This document shows, piece after piece, positions 10,959-18,592 of a DNA stretch of 64,000 nucleotides. This DNA is from DASXAI01 sp963798445 (GTDB lineage Bacteria > Actinomycetota > Acidimicrobiia > Acidimicrobiales > Ilumatobacteraceae). Where the stretch lies: contig CAWCTH010000011.1 in assembly GCA_963798445.1 (NCBI GenBank), positions 864,420 to 928,419 of the forward strand, given 5' to 3'. The notes below the pieces were generated by a model. The model did not search any database. It was not told the DNA's origin and was given only the letters and a program-made list of their open reading frames with translations. The translations under genes were made by a program, and so were the position numbers. Position 1 is the first letter of the stretch. Each line of letters opens with the position of its first letter.

Positions 10959-11720
10959 CTAGCGGCGGGGGAGGGATCGGGGCAGCCCGAACCAGGCGAG
11001 CACGCTCTTCTCGAAGCGGGTCAGGGCGCAGATCCGGTCGCCCGCGAGGGTGAGGACGATGAGGCCGGTCCCGTGGCGAATACCGCCAGGGGTGCGTAGG
11101 TAGGCCCCGAACGCCGGCTGACCGTTGGCTCGGCTCGCCACGAGGTCGAACACGCGCCCCGCGCCGAACAGGCTGGCGCAGAAGCGGACCACGACGTCTC
11201 GACCCTGGTACTCGAACGGCATCGGTGGCATCGACATGAAGACGTCGTCTGTCAGCAGGGTCACCAGCGCGTCGAGATCGGCCGACTCGTAGGCCCGGAC
11301 GAAGTTCGCCACGATCGCATCCTCGGCGGGGGAGCCGGAGGCGGGAGGCGCTTCCTGCTCGGCGGCCGGCGGGCGCCGGCGCTCCAGGTTGGCGCGCGCT
11401 CGCTTGAGCGCGCTGTTGACCGACTCGACGCTCGAGTCGAGCATGACGGCCGCCTCGTCGGCGTGGAAGCCCAGGACGTCGCGCAGCACGAGCACGGCGA
11501 GCTGGCGAGGAGGCAGGAGCTGCAACGCGGTGACGAAGGCGAGGGAGATGGATTCGGCTCGCTCGAAGCGCGCCTCCGGGCCGAGCGCCACGTCGGTCGC
11601 GCCTTCGACGAACTTCTCGGGAAGCGGCTCGAGCCACACGACCTCGCCAAGGCGGGTGGGCTCAGGCGGTTCGACGTTGGTCACGTCCCACGCCTTGGCC
11701 GGGCGTCGGCGGGCTGAGCG
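10959..11720 (-). pseudogene. ECF sigma factor (SnoaL-containing, TIGR02960-like) lacking region 2
   Basis: The readable protein starts inside the linker that follows sigma region 2 in this family (VEPPEPTRLGEVVWLEPLP). It continues through region 4 (LLPPRQLAVLVLRDVLGF, then EAAVMLDSSVESVNSALKR) and a complete C-terminal SnoaL-like domain ending LAWFGLPRSLPRR. About 100 N-terminal residues, including the whole -10-binding region 2, are absent, and none of the three minus-strand frames upstream restores them. Without region 2 it cannot act as a normal sigma factor. The open frame reaches 11828, but residues before about 11720 look unlike the family. I read it as a 5'-deleted gene; a regulator using only region 4 is a remote alternative. 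Confidence 0.75.
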
Positions 11721-11782
11721 ACGCTGTACTCGGTCGTCCGGGACGACCGGTCGTGAGAGAACGCACCGTCTGGTTGCTTGCA

Positions 11783-11817
11783 CGCGCGAAATCAAGCTGT
11801 GCGCTTGATTTCGCGCG
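11783..11817. repeat. perfect 15-bp inverted repeat
   Basis: CGCGCGAAATCAAGC (11783-11797), five bases, then its exact reverse complement GCTTGATTTCGCGCG (11803-11817). It lies at the broken 5' side of the sigma-factor remnant. It could be a terminator for a short minus-strand frame, an operator, or a deletion scar. Confidence 0.7.
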
Positions 11818-11920
11818 GCACGAGCCAAGGGATTTCCGGTCCGCCCGGGTGCTCCACGTGGATTGTCTTGACACTTCCGTGAAGGGAGAGGACGATCCGT
11901 TTGCCGGGCCGAATGAACAT
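11792..11920 (-). CDS. possible short ORF of unknown function
   Basis: 42 codons from ATG 11920, beginning MFIRPGKRIVLSLHGSVKTI and ending at a TGA inside the 15-bp inverted repeat. The residue composition is protein-like, but there is no convincing ribosome binding site and no recognised family. It may be a leftover of a longer gene rather than a functional one. Confidence 0.2.
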   Translation of the reverse strand: MFIRPGKRIVLSLHGSVKTIHVEHPGGPEIPWLVPREIKRTA

Positions 11921-11931
11921 GGGGGTGCTCG

Positions 11932-12356
11932 ATGACCGTCGCCGAGGACCTTGTTGCCGCGTGGAATTCCCACGACGCGGCACAAAGTGGCCAGTTTCTA
12001 TGCTGTAGACGGCATTCGTGAGGAATTCATCGTGACTCACGCGGTGATCGCAGGGTCGCGACGCGATTGCCGCACAGGTGCAGATGTATCTGGAGGCCAT
12101 GTCCGAGTTCTCGCTGTCGACACGGAAGCTCTCGTCGGGCGAGCGGACACTCACGCTGGAGTGGATGGCGCGGGCCAACCACACGGGCGACGCCCCAGGT
12201 TGGCCGGCCAAGGGCGAGTCCGTCGTCTTTCCGGGCGTGAGCGTCCTCGATGTCGGCGCGGACGGTCTGATCGTGGAAGAACGGGTCTATACGGACTTCA
12301 CCGGGCTGCTGGCGGGTGCCGGCTTGATTCCCGGGGTGGAGGCGCCTACCTGGTAG
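11932..12356 (+). pseudogene. SnoaL-like (NTF2-fold) protein, frameshifted twice
   Basis: One SnoaL-like protein can be read through three frames. MTVAEDLVAAWNSHDAA runs from ATG 11932 (after GGGGGTG). KVASFYAVDGIREEFIVTHA comes from the next frame after a slip near 11980. RDAIAAQVQMYLEAMSEF follows from the third frame after a slip near 12060, continuing to FTGLLAGAGLIPG before the TAG at 12354-12356. The restored length, about 135 aa, is normal for the fold. Members bind or isomerise small organic molecules; a role here cannot be given. The neighbouring sigma remnant carries its own SnoaL-like domain. The two slips may be real decay or assembly errors. Confidence 0.75.
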
Positions 12357-12381
12357 TCCGGCGCGGCGCGTGGGCTGGCCG

Positions 12382-13101
12382 TCAAATGAGGCTGAAGCCG
12401 CCGTCGATCGTGAGCGTGGACCCGGTGACATAGGTGTTGCTCATCAGGAAGAGGATGGCGTGGGCGATCTCCTCGGGCCTGGCGATGCGACCGAGCGGGA
12501 TGCGCTTCGATTGCGAGGCGATCAACGCGTCGCGGTGCTCCCCGCCCATGCGGGCGAGCAAGGGGGTATCGACGAGGCCCGGGCGGATGATGTTCACGCG
12601 GATCGGCGCGACTTCGAGAGCCACGACCCGCGCCAGCACCTCCGAGCCGCCTGCCGCGGCGGCCACGATGGCTCCGCCGCGGCGGGGTCGGCCGACGCCG
12701 GCGCCGGTGCAGATGGTGATGGAACCGTCGGTCATCTTCGACGCTGCGTACTTGCAGACGTAGAGGGCACCCCAGAGGCGGCTCTCGACGGGGTCCCTGG
12801 CGGTCGACAGGTCGAGCGCCGCGATCTCGCCGTCGGCGCGGGTCCCCGCCAGCATGGCCACGTGATCGACGTGGTCGAACGAAGCAAACAGGTCCCGCAC
12901 CGCGGCCTCGTCGGCGACGTCGAGCGCGACCCCGCGAGCGTCGTCACCGAGAAGCCCGAGGGCGTCGGCGAGCCGAGCTTCGTCGCGTCCGACGACGGTG
13001 ACGCGGGCGCCCGCCTCCTGCGCCATGACCGCGGTTGCGTGACCGATGCCCGAGGTGCCCCCGATCACGACCAGCTCTGCGTCTTCCAGTGACATCGCCA
13101 T
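12382..13101 (-). CDS. SDR-superfamily protein with atypical active site
   Basis: 239 aa from ATG 13101 (MAMSLEDAELVV). The Rossmann start is intact (LVVIGGTSGIGHATAVMAQE, the TG-x3-GIG region) and the VALDVAD and GALYVCKYAA segments fit classical SDRs. So does the C-terminal part (PIRVNIIRPGLVDTPLL and TGSTLTIDGGFSL). The region that should hold Ser, Tyr and Lys reads ITICTGAGVGRPRRGGAIV with no Y-x3-K. It should therefore bind NAD(P) but lacks the usual catalytic Tyr/Lys pair. Further in-frame codons upstream to 13239 do not look like SDR sequence. It is convergent with the SnoaL pseudogene. Confidence 0.85.
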   Translation of the reverse strand: MAMSLEDAELVVIGGTSGIGHATAVMAQEAGARVTVVGRDEARLADALGLLGDDARGVALDVADEAAVRDLFASFDHVDHVAMLAGTRADGEIAALDLSTARDPVESRLWGALYVCKYAASKMTDGSITICTGAGVGRPRRGGAIVAAAAGGSEVLARVVALEVAPIRVNIIRPGLVDTPLLARMGGEHRDALIASQSKRIPLGRIARPEEIAHAILFLMSNTYVTGSTLTIDGGFSLI

Positions 13102-13409
13102 GTCCGAATGATGGCCCACCGCAGGCAGCGGATGCATTCGACGTAGGGTGACGGCCGCCGACGACGAGGAGAGATGGGGCTGTTCAGCGATTCCGTCCAC
13201 GACGAGTGCCCCGGCTGAGCGCTGGGCCGGGCGCCCCACGGTCGCGGCGACGTGGGCGAGGTCCAGCCGCTCGCCTCGTAGGTCAAGGCGGGCGGCGACG
13301 ATTCGTTACGCCCTTGGCCCCACCGCACGGCCTGATCGACACCCTCGCAATGGCGGGCGCGGCGTTCGTGCAGACTTGAGGGAGCCGCAGCGACGTGATG
13401 GGAGGCGGC
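13102..13409. other. divergent intergenic region
   Basis: 308 bp between the SDR gene and the DinB-like gene. Open frames cross it on both strands but none looks coding. It should hold two divergent promoters, which I cannot place. GGGAGGCGG at about 13400 is the ribosome binding site of the next gene. Confidence 0.4.
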
Positions 13410-14378
13410 ATGCCGGAGGTGTTCGAGGGGGATCTTGCGGGCGCCGTGTTCTGGGGCGCGGACCTCAGCCGCGCCCGATTCCGCGACGTCGATCTCACCG
13501 ACGCGAGGATCAGTCATGCCTGGCTTGTCAACGTCGACATCGATGCGCTGGTCGAGGCGTTTGTCATCAACGGCGTCGATGTCACGGACTACGTGAACGA
13601 GCGCGACCCCTGGTACCCGTTGCGAGCGATGCTCCGTCCGTCCGACCCGGAGGGCATGCACGCGACGTGGGCGGCACTCGAAGACGAGTGGGCGAAGACG
13701 ATCACCCAGGCGCTGGCGCTCCCCGAGGACAAGCTGCACGAGTCGGTGAACGGAGAGTGGTCCTTCGTCGAGACGCTGCGCCATCTCGTCCTCGCGATGG
13801 ACAAGTGGTTCACCGTGCCGATCCTCGGAGGCGGCTTCCACCCGATCGGGTTGGCGCACACCGGAGCGGTCGATGTCCCCGCGCTCGACCTCGACGACGA
13901 CGTGACACCTTCGGTCTCCGAAGCGCTGGCTGTGCGCGCCGAGCGCACCGCCCGCCTTCGCGACTATCTCGCATCGATAGCGGCGACCGACTTCGCGCGA
14001 ACGGTCGACGTGGTCGAGAACGGCTCGAACCCGGTGCAAGAGTGCCTCTACACGATCTTCGAGGAGGAGTTCTGGCACAACCGCTACGCCCGGCGCGACC
14101 TCGCACTGCTGGAGCGCGGCGACGTAGGAGGCTTCAGCGCTGTCGGCAGGACGTGCAAGAGCCTGTCGCGTCAGCGTCGTCAGTGGTCGGCGAACGGGTT
14201 GGCGCTGCGAACGATCATCGCATCCCAGAAGGAGATCCCGTTGTCCTCGCTGATGGCCGCCGCCAGGACGTCGCCCGCCATTGGCGAGTGCGTCGCCCAG
14301 CGGCTGAGCACGACGAGGCGGCTGCGAGCTTGTTCGGGATTGAGCCGCACGGCGATCTTCGCAACGGCGTTGACCTAG
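13410..14378 (+). CDS. DinB-like protein with a short pentapeptide-repeat N-terminus
   Basis: 322 aa from ATG 13410, directly after GGGAGGCGG. The first 45 residues have pentapeptide-repeat spacing (AVFWGADLSRARFRDVDLTD). The next ~200 form a DinB_2-like four-helix domain with the expected histidines in FVETLRHLVLAMDKWF and EEEFWHNRYARRDLALLE. This fold binds a metal and is linked to small thiol or cofactor chemistry in actinobacteria. Relatives usually stop soon after RYAxRDLAxLE. Here about 80 residues follow that look non-homologous and run antisense to a vapBC remnant (14180-14534), so the original stop was probably lost when that DNA arrived or rearranged. Confidence 0.75.
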   Translation: MPEVFEGDLAGAVFWGADLSRARFRDVDLTDARISHAWLVNVDIDALVEAFVINGVDVTDYVNERDPWYPLRAMLRPSDPEGMHATWAALEDEWAKTITQALALPEDKLHESVNGEWSFVETLRHLVLAMDKWFTVPILGGGFHPIGLAHTGAVDVPALDLDDDVTPSVSEALAVRAERTARLRDYLASIAATDFARTVDVVENGSNPVQECLYTIFEEEFWHNRYARRDLALLERGDVGGFSAVGRTCKSLSRQRRQWSANGLALRTIIASQKEIPLSSLMAAARTSPAIGECVAQRLSTTRRLRACSGLSRTAIFATALT

Positions 14379-14534
14379 AACTCTTGAAGCACCGTAGTGC
14401 CGGACCTCTCCGACGAGCCGGCTGAGCAGCGAGCTGACGAGAGCCGACACCGGCGTAACGCGCTCCGCAGCGAACACCTTGGCCCAGTGGATCAGCTCGT
14501 GGGGCAAGGACGGCGTGATGTTCCGCGTCGGCAC
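14180..14534 (-). pseudogene. vapBC toxin-antitoxin remnant (RHH antitoxin head joined to PIN toxin tail)
   Basis: From GTG 14534 the minus strand encodes MPTRNITPSLPHELIHWAKV and about 25 further residues to LLSRLVGEV, a ribbon-helix-helix VapB N-terminus. Around 14400 the reading moves into another frame that gives VLQEF, a TAG where the family has Tyr, then VNAVAKIAVRLNPEQARSR, and finally the PIN-domain end ISEDNGISFWDAMIVRSA before TGA at 14180-14182. Roughly half of the antitoxin and half of the toxin are missing, so the locus is a deletion fusion with an extra in-frame stop. It makes no complete toxin. Whether the RHH head still binds DNA is open. Confidence 0.75.
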
Positions 14535-14559
14535 GTGAATCAGTGTGACACTGGTTCAC
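14535..14559. promoter_or_regulatory. operator-like palindrome upstream of the vapB remnant
   Basis: GTGAATCAGTGT, one base, ACACTGGTTCAC: two 12-base arms with one mismatch, ending immediately before the vapB GTG. RHH antitoxins autoregulate through such palindromes, so this is probably the old vapBC operator. The 228 bp from here to the monooxygenase gene show no other feature. Confidence 0.55.
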
Positions 14560-14787
14560 GGGTCCGTTACCTCGCCAGCCGCACGCGTGCCGGACCACTG
14601 GAACGGCGGCGGTCGACGCTCGTCAGGGGCGACCTCGCCGAGTGGCGTCGTTGCGCTCGAAGCGCGCTACGACGGTGTTGGTCGCCGGACGGGAGGCGGG
14701 CCCTTGCCGTGTAGCGTGCGCCGAGGGGAACTCGTGGGACGCGCTGCCGGGGCTGTGCTGCGGCGGCGCCATGGATTGGGAGGCACC

Positions 14788-16431
14788 ATGACGGCAACCG
14801 AGCCGACGACCGCCCTCGACGCCGTGATCGTGGGCGCGGGATTTTCGGGCTTGCACATGCTCCACACGCTCCGCGACGAGATGGGCCTGACGGCCCGCGT
14901 GATAGAGGCTGGCGGTGGTGTGGGCGGGACCTGGTGGTGGAACCGGTATCCGGGCGCCCGGAGCGATTCCGACAGCTACATCTACGGCTTCATGTTCGAC
15001 GAGGAATTGTGGAAGGAATGGCGGTGGAGCGAGCGCTATCCCGAGCAGCATGAAGTGCGCGCCTATCTCGAGCACGTTGCCCAGCGCTACGACCTGCTCC
15101 GCGACATCACGTTCAACACGAGCGTCCAGTCAGCGACCTTCGACGAACACTCAGGCGTGTGGACGGTCGCGACCGACACGGGCGAGAGCGTGCGGGCCCA
15201 CAACATCATCGCCGCCGTCGGGACGCTGTCGGTGCCCAACACCCCGACGGTCCCCGGTGCGGACACGTTCGCCGGCGAGAGCTACCACACCGGCCTGTGG
15301 CCCCATGACACCGTCGACTTCGCCGGGAAGCGGGTCGGCGTCGTCGGCACCGGCGCCAGTGCGGTGCAGGCAATCCCGATCATCGCTCAGGAAGCCGCCG
15401 AGCTGACCGTCTTTCAACGAACGGCCAACTACATCCTTCCCGCCAAGAACGGCCCCGTACCCGAGGACGTGCGCCAAGCCCGCCTCGCCGACTACGCCGG
15501 CATCCGCGAACGGCTCCAGAGCTCGCCGTTCGGTCACGAGCTGACACTCCTGGAGAAAGGTGCCCTGGAGTCGACCGATGAGGAGGTGCAGGAAGCGCTC
15601 ATGGAGCGTTGGGACCGGGGAGGCTTCGGCATCTGGGTCGGCGGATTTCCCGACATCCTCACGTCCGAGGAAGCCAACGCCAAGGTCCGCGAGTTCCTCC
15701 ACACGCGGATCAAGGAGAAGGTGCACGACCCCGAGACCGCCAGGATGCTGACCCCGACCGGCTACCCGTTCGGCGTCAAGCGCGTCCCGCTCGACTCCGG
15801 GTACTTCGAAACGTTCAACCTGCCCCACGTGCACCTCGTGGACGTGAAGTCGAACCCGATCGCCGAGATCATCCCAAGCGGCGTCAGGCTGCAGGATGGG
15901 AGCGAGTACCAGCTCGACGCCATCGTCTACGCGACCGGCTTCGACGCAATGACCGGTCCTCTCACCCGCATCGACATCCGAGGGCGGGGCGGCGAACTCC
16001 TGCGCGACAAGTGGGAGCACGGGCCGCGCACCTACCTCGGCCTCACCGTCGCGGGCTTCCCGAACCTGTTCACCATCACCGGCCCCCAGAGCCCGTCGGT
16101 GCTGTCCAACATGCCCGTATCCATCGAGCAGCACGTCGAGCTCATCGCCACGATCATCGCCGCGGTACGCGACCGGGGCGCGAGCACGATCGAGCCCTCC
16201 CGAGAAGCCGAGGATGCCTGGGTCGAGTACAACGCCGAGCTGGTCCGCCCGACGCTGTTCGAGACTGCCGACACGTGGTACATGGGCGCCAACATCCCTG
16301 GCAAACCGCGCGTCTTCATGCCCCACTTCGGCCTTGTCGGCCCCTACCGCGAGAGGTGCGACGAGGTGGTGGCGAACGGATTCGAGGGCTTCGTGTTCGA
16401 CGCCGACCGCCAAGCCGCCGCCCTGACCTGA
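14788..16431 (+). CDS. flavin-containing monooxygenase, Baeyer-Villiger type
   Basis: 547 aa from ATG 14788, which has GGGAGG seven bases upstream; the open frame extends to 14545 but without homology. FAD-binding AVIVGAGFSGLHMLH near residue 12, the Baeyer-Villiger fingerprint FAGESYHTGLWPHD near residue 165, and the NADPH-binding RVGVVGTGASAVQAI near residue 185. GGTWWWNRYPGARSDSDSY is typical of cyclohexanone/phenylacetone-type enzymes. It should insert oxygen next to a ketone using NADPH, FAD and O2. The substrate is unknown; no lactonase or alcohol dehydrogenase is adjacent. Confidence 0.92.
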   Translation: MTATEPTTALDAVIVGAGFSGLHMLHTLRDEMGLTARVIEAGGGVGGTWWWNRYPGARSDSDSYIYGFMFDEELWKEWRWSERYPEQHEVRAYLEHVAQRYDLLRDITFNTSVQSATFDEHSGVWTVATDTGESVRAHNIIAAVGTLSVPNTPTVPGADTFAGESYHTGLWPHDTVDFAGKRVGVVGTGASAVQAIPIIAQEAAELTVFQRTANYILPAKNGPVPEDVRQARLADYAGIRERLQSSPFGHELTLLEKGALESTDEEVQEALMERWDRGGFGIWVGGFPDILTSEEANAKVREFLHTRIKEKVHDPETARMLTPTGYPFGVKRVPLDSGYFETFNLPHVHLVDVKSNPIAEIIPSGVRLQDGSEYQLDAIVYATGFDAMTGPLTRIDIRGRGGELLRDKWEHGPRTYLGLTVAGFPNLFTITGPQSPSVLSNMPVSIEQHVELIATIIAAVRDRGASTIEPSREAEDAWVEYNAELVRPTLFETADTWYMGANIPGKPRVFMPHFGLVGPYRERCDEVVANGFEGFVFDADRQAAALT

Positions 16432-16580
16432 GCGGGCCGTTCGGAGCCGCCGTGCTCGGGCCTCATGATGTCGATGAGCCGCATCTCCACCGACGTTCCT
16501 GTTGGCGGCACACTCGTCGGGGGCCGCAGACGGGACCCGACAGGGATTGGGCTCCCCGTCCGCTCCGAACGACGGAATCG

Positions 16581-16937
16581 CTACCCGATGCTCACCAGTT
16601 CACGGTCGCGGCGGGTCCTGTCCGTCATGTCCGGACGCCCCTCAAGCCCTTCGGCCGCGCCGACACGTAGGAAGAGCTTCTCGCCCTCGCCCGTACGGAT
16701 CACCTCCAAGACCTTGCCGTCAAGCGCGCGGGAGAGTCCCGGCGCGAGGCTGATGGTGATGTCATGACTCCGACCGACGTCTTCGCCCAGGCCGGGCCGC
16801 TTGGCGAAGCTGACCATCAGATTCTCGAAACGCCGGCCGGGACCAACGTCGATTCGCATCACCCCCTTGGCATTGGCGCCGTGTTCGTGCCGTAGACGAC
16901 GAACGAGTGCGGCAGCATCGCGACTGAGCGCAATCAT
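16581..16937 (-). CDS. HesB/IscA-like fold protein without cysteines
   Basis: 118 aa from ATG 16937, preceded by AGGAGATCTC. The pattern of an N-terminal helix (LSRDAAALVRRLRHEHGANA), a beta region (GVMRIDVGPG), the strand SHDITISLAPGLSRALDGKV and LEVIRTGEGEKLFLRV follows A-type iron-sulfur carriers. Yet there is not one cysteine in the protein, so it cannot hold a cluster the normal way. A structural relative with another role is likely. The C-terminal 25 residues are polar and look disordered. There is no operon partner: the neighbours are a convergent monooxygenase and an upstream gap. Confidence 0.6.
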   Translation of the reverse strand: MIALSRDAAALVRRLRHEHGANAKGVMRIDVGPGRRFENLMVSFAKRPGLGEDVGRSHDITISLAPGLSRALDGKVLEVIRTGEGEKLFLRVGAAEGLEGRPDMTDRTRRDRELVSIG

Positions 16938-17386
16938 GAGATCTCCTCTCGAAGAAGTCGCAACACCACGACTACCCCGCTGCGGGTCTCGATCGAAACG
17001 CGGTCGCGACACCAACGCGTGATTGTCACATCCGGAACACAGTCCGACGGCTGAGCAGAGGGCCGGCATCGGCGGCGATACGGCGTACGGCCTGCCCGAC
17101 GTTGCGTTCGGCGCGGCTCGGCCTCTGAAGCGGCCATCCTTGTCCCTCCGTTGCTCGTGCCGAGACCGTGGTCGTGTCGCCCGGGGCCGGAACGCTCGGC
17201 GCACGACTACCTTCGAGCTCGTCAATCGTCGAGCGTCACTCCACCGGTGCCCGCGACCTTCCGGTCAGATCGGACGGCAAGGGCGCGCCTGTACTTGGCG
17301 AAAGGCCGTTGGCAGACCCGTGAAAGCGGTGGTTCGTACGTTCCGTTGGTCGACAGTCGTCGACGCGATGGAGCGGAGGAACACCA
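16938..17386. other. intergenic region without recognised gene
   Basis: 449 bp between the divergent HesB-like and beta-helix genes. Frames are open here but their sequences are Arg/Pro-rich shadows with no family resemblance. GAGCGGAGGA at 17371-17380 is the ribosome binding site of the beta-helix gene. No promoter can be placed with confidence. Confidence 0.4.
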
Positions 17387-18465
17387 ATGCTGCGAATTGC
17401 GACCCGGTGGCGAACGACGGCGGGCGTTGTGGTTACGCTGACCGCCGGTCTGGTCGTGACCGGCATCCCGGTCGGCACCGCATCGGCACAGGAGAACGGG
17501 GCCCGCATCGTCAGACCCGGTCACTCGATTCAAGCAGCGATCGATGCGGCCCGCCCGGGCGAAAGGATCTCGTGCTCGCCGGGACCTACGCCGAGCAGCT
17601 GACCATCACGACCGACGGCCTGACCATCAGTGGGATAGGAGCGGTGCTTGTGCCGCCGCCAACCCCGGCGGTGAACCTGTGCTCGGGACTCGCCGGGTCG
17701 AACACTGAGGCGGGAATCTGCGTCGCCGGCGCCGACGTCAGGCTCGCCGACTTCGTGGTCGAGCACCGCCATGTTGAGCACGTCGGCACCCCAGTTGACG
17801 ACGTCTCCATCAGCGGCTTCAGTGTCCGCGGCTTCTCCGGCCCGAACGTCGCGTTCGTTGGGGCGCGCAACGCCCGACTCACCGGCAACGACCTCGTCGA
17901 TGGCGCCCGCTATGGCGCGCTCACCGCCGGGTCGGTTGGCACGCGCATCACCGGGAACACGGTTCACTCGACGGGCGCTCTGCAGTTTATTGGGATCTGC
18001 ATGGACGACGTCGCCCCTGTCGTCACTGCCGGCAACACCGTTTCCGGCTACGACGTGGGGCTCTGCATTCAAACGCAGTTCGCCGACGTGCGCGAGAACA
18101 ACGTGACCAACACGTGCATTGGAGCGTTCATCGACCCGGGCATCGCGGCCCGACTGCGCTTCAACCGCATCCTCGGGACCAACCTCGCCTGTCCGGCGCA
18201 GAACGCGTACGGCATTGACGGCATCGTCGTCGCTGGCACCGGGAGCCTCGTTCAACAGAACCGCATCGAGGGCAAGGACGCGCCCGGCTCGGCAGGAATC
18301 CTGGTGGTCGACTACCCGGACTCGCCTCCGGCCAGGAACAACCTGATCGTCGGGAACGTCCTGGTTGGCAACGTCCTGGACATCGGCGTCCAGGCCACCG
18401 GCGGCGACAATGTCGTGAAGCGCAACCACTGCACGACCAGTTCACCCGTCGGGTTGTGCCCCTGA
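17387..18465 (+). pseudogene. secreted right-handed beta-helix protein, frameshifted after the signal peptide
   Basis: ATG 17387 follows GGAGGA and starts a clear signal peptide (MLRIATRWRTTAGVVVTLTA, then an Ala-x-Ala site at TASAQE). The mature start RIVRPGHSIQAAIDAARPGE is typical of pectate-lyase-like beta-helix proteins. Near 17570 the reading must shift frame, after which VLAGTYAEQLTITTDGLTIS and about 290 residues of repeating beta-helix coils follow (ARLTGNDLVDGARYGALTAG; TRITGNTVHSTGALQFIGIC). Restored length is about 358 aa. It would be a secreted or cell-wall polysaccharide-acting protein. A single-base slip this early is either a sequencing error or a recent inactivation. Confidence 0.75.
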
Positions 18466-18565
18466 CCGGGGCAATGCCGCGGCGACAGGCATCGCCACCT
18501 CGGGTCGACGGCATGTCCTGGCGGCGCACAACGCTCCGCCCGCCGAGAGCACTGTCGCCGAGGGC

Positions 18566-18571
18566 CATAAT
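18566..18571 (+). promoter_or_regulatory. possible -10 element of the SARP gene
   Basis: CATAAT lies 21 bases before the GTG start at 18593. No clear -35 is visible at the expected distance, so this is only a tentative placement. Confidence 0.3.
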
Positions 18572-18592
18572 GGAACATGGTCGGGGTGGGGG

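Noticed and set aside
13065..14534. 489-codon minus-strand frame from the vapB start
   Set aside because: Only the first ~45 residues are homologous; the rest is antisense to the DinB-like gene.
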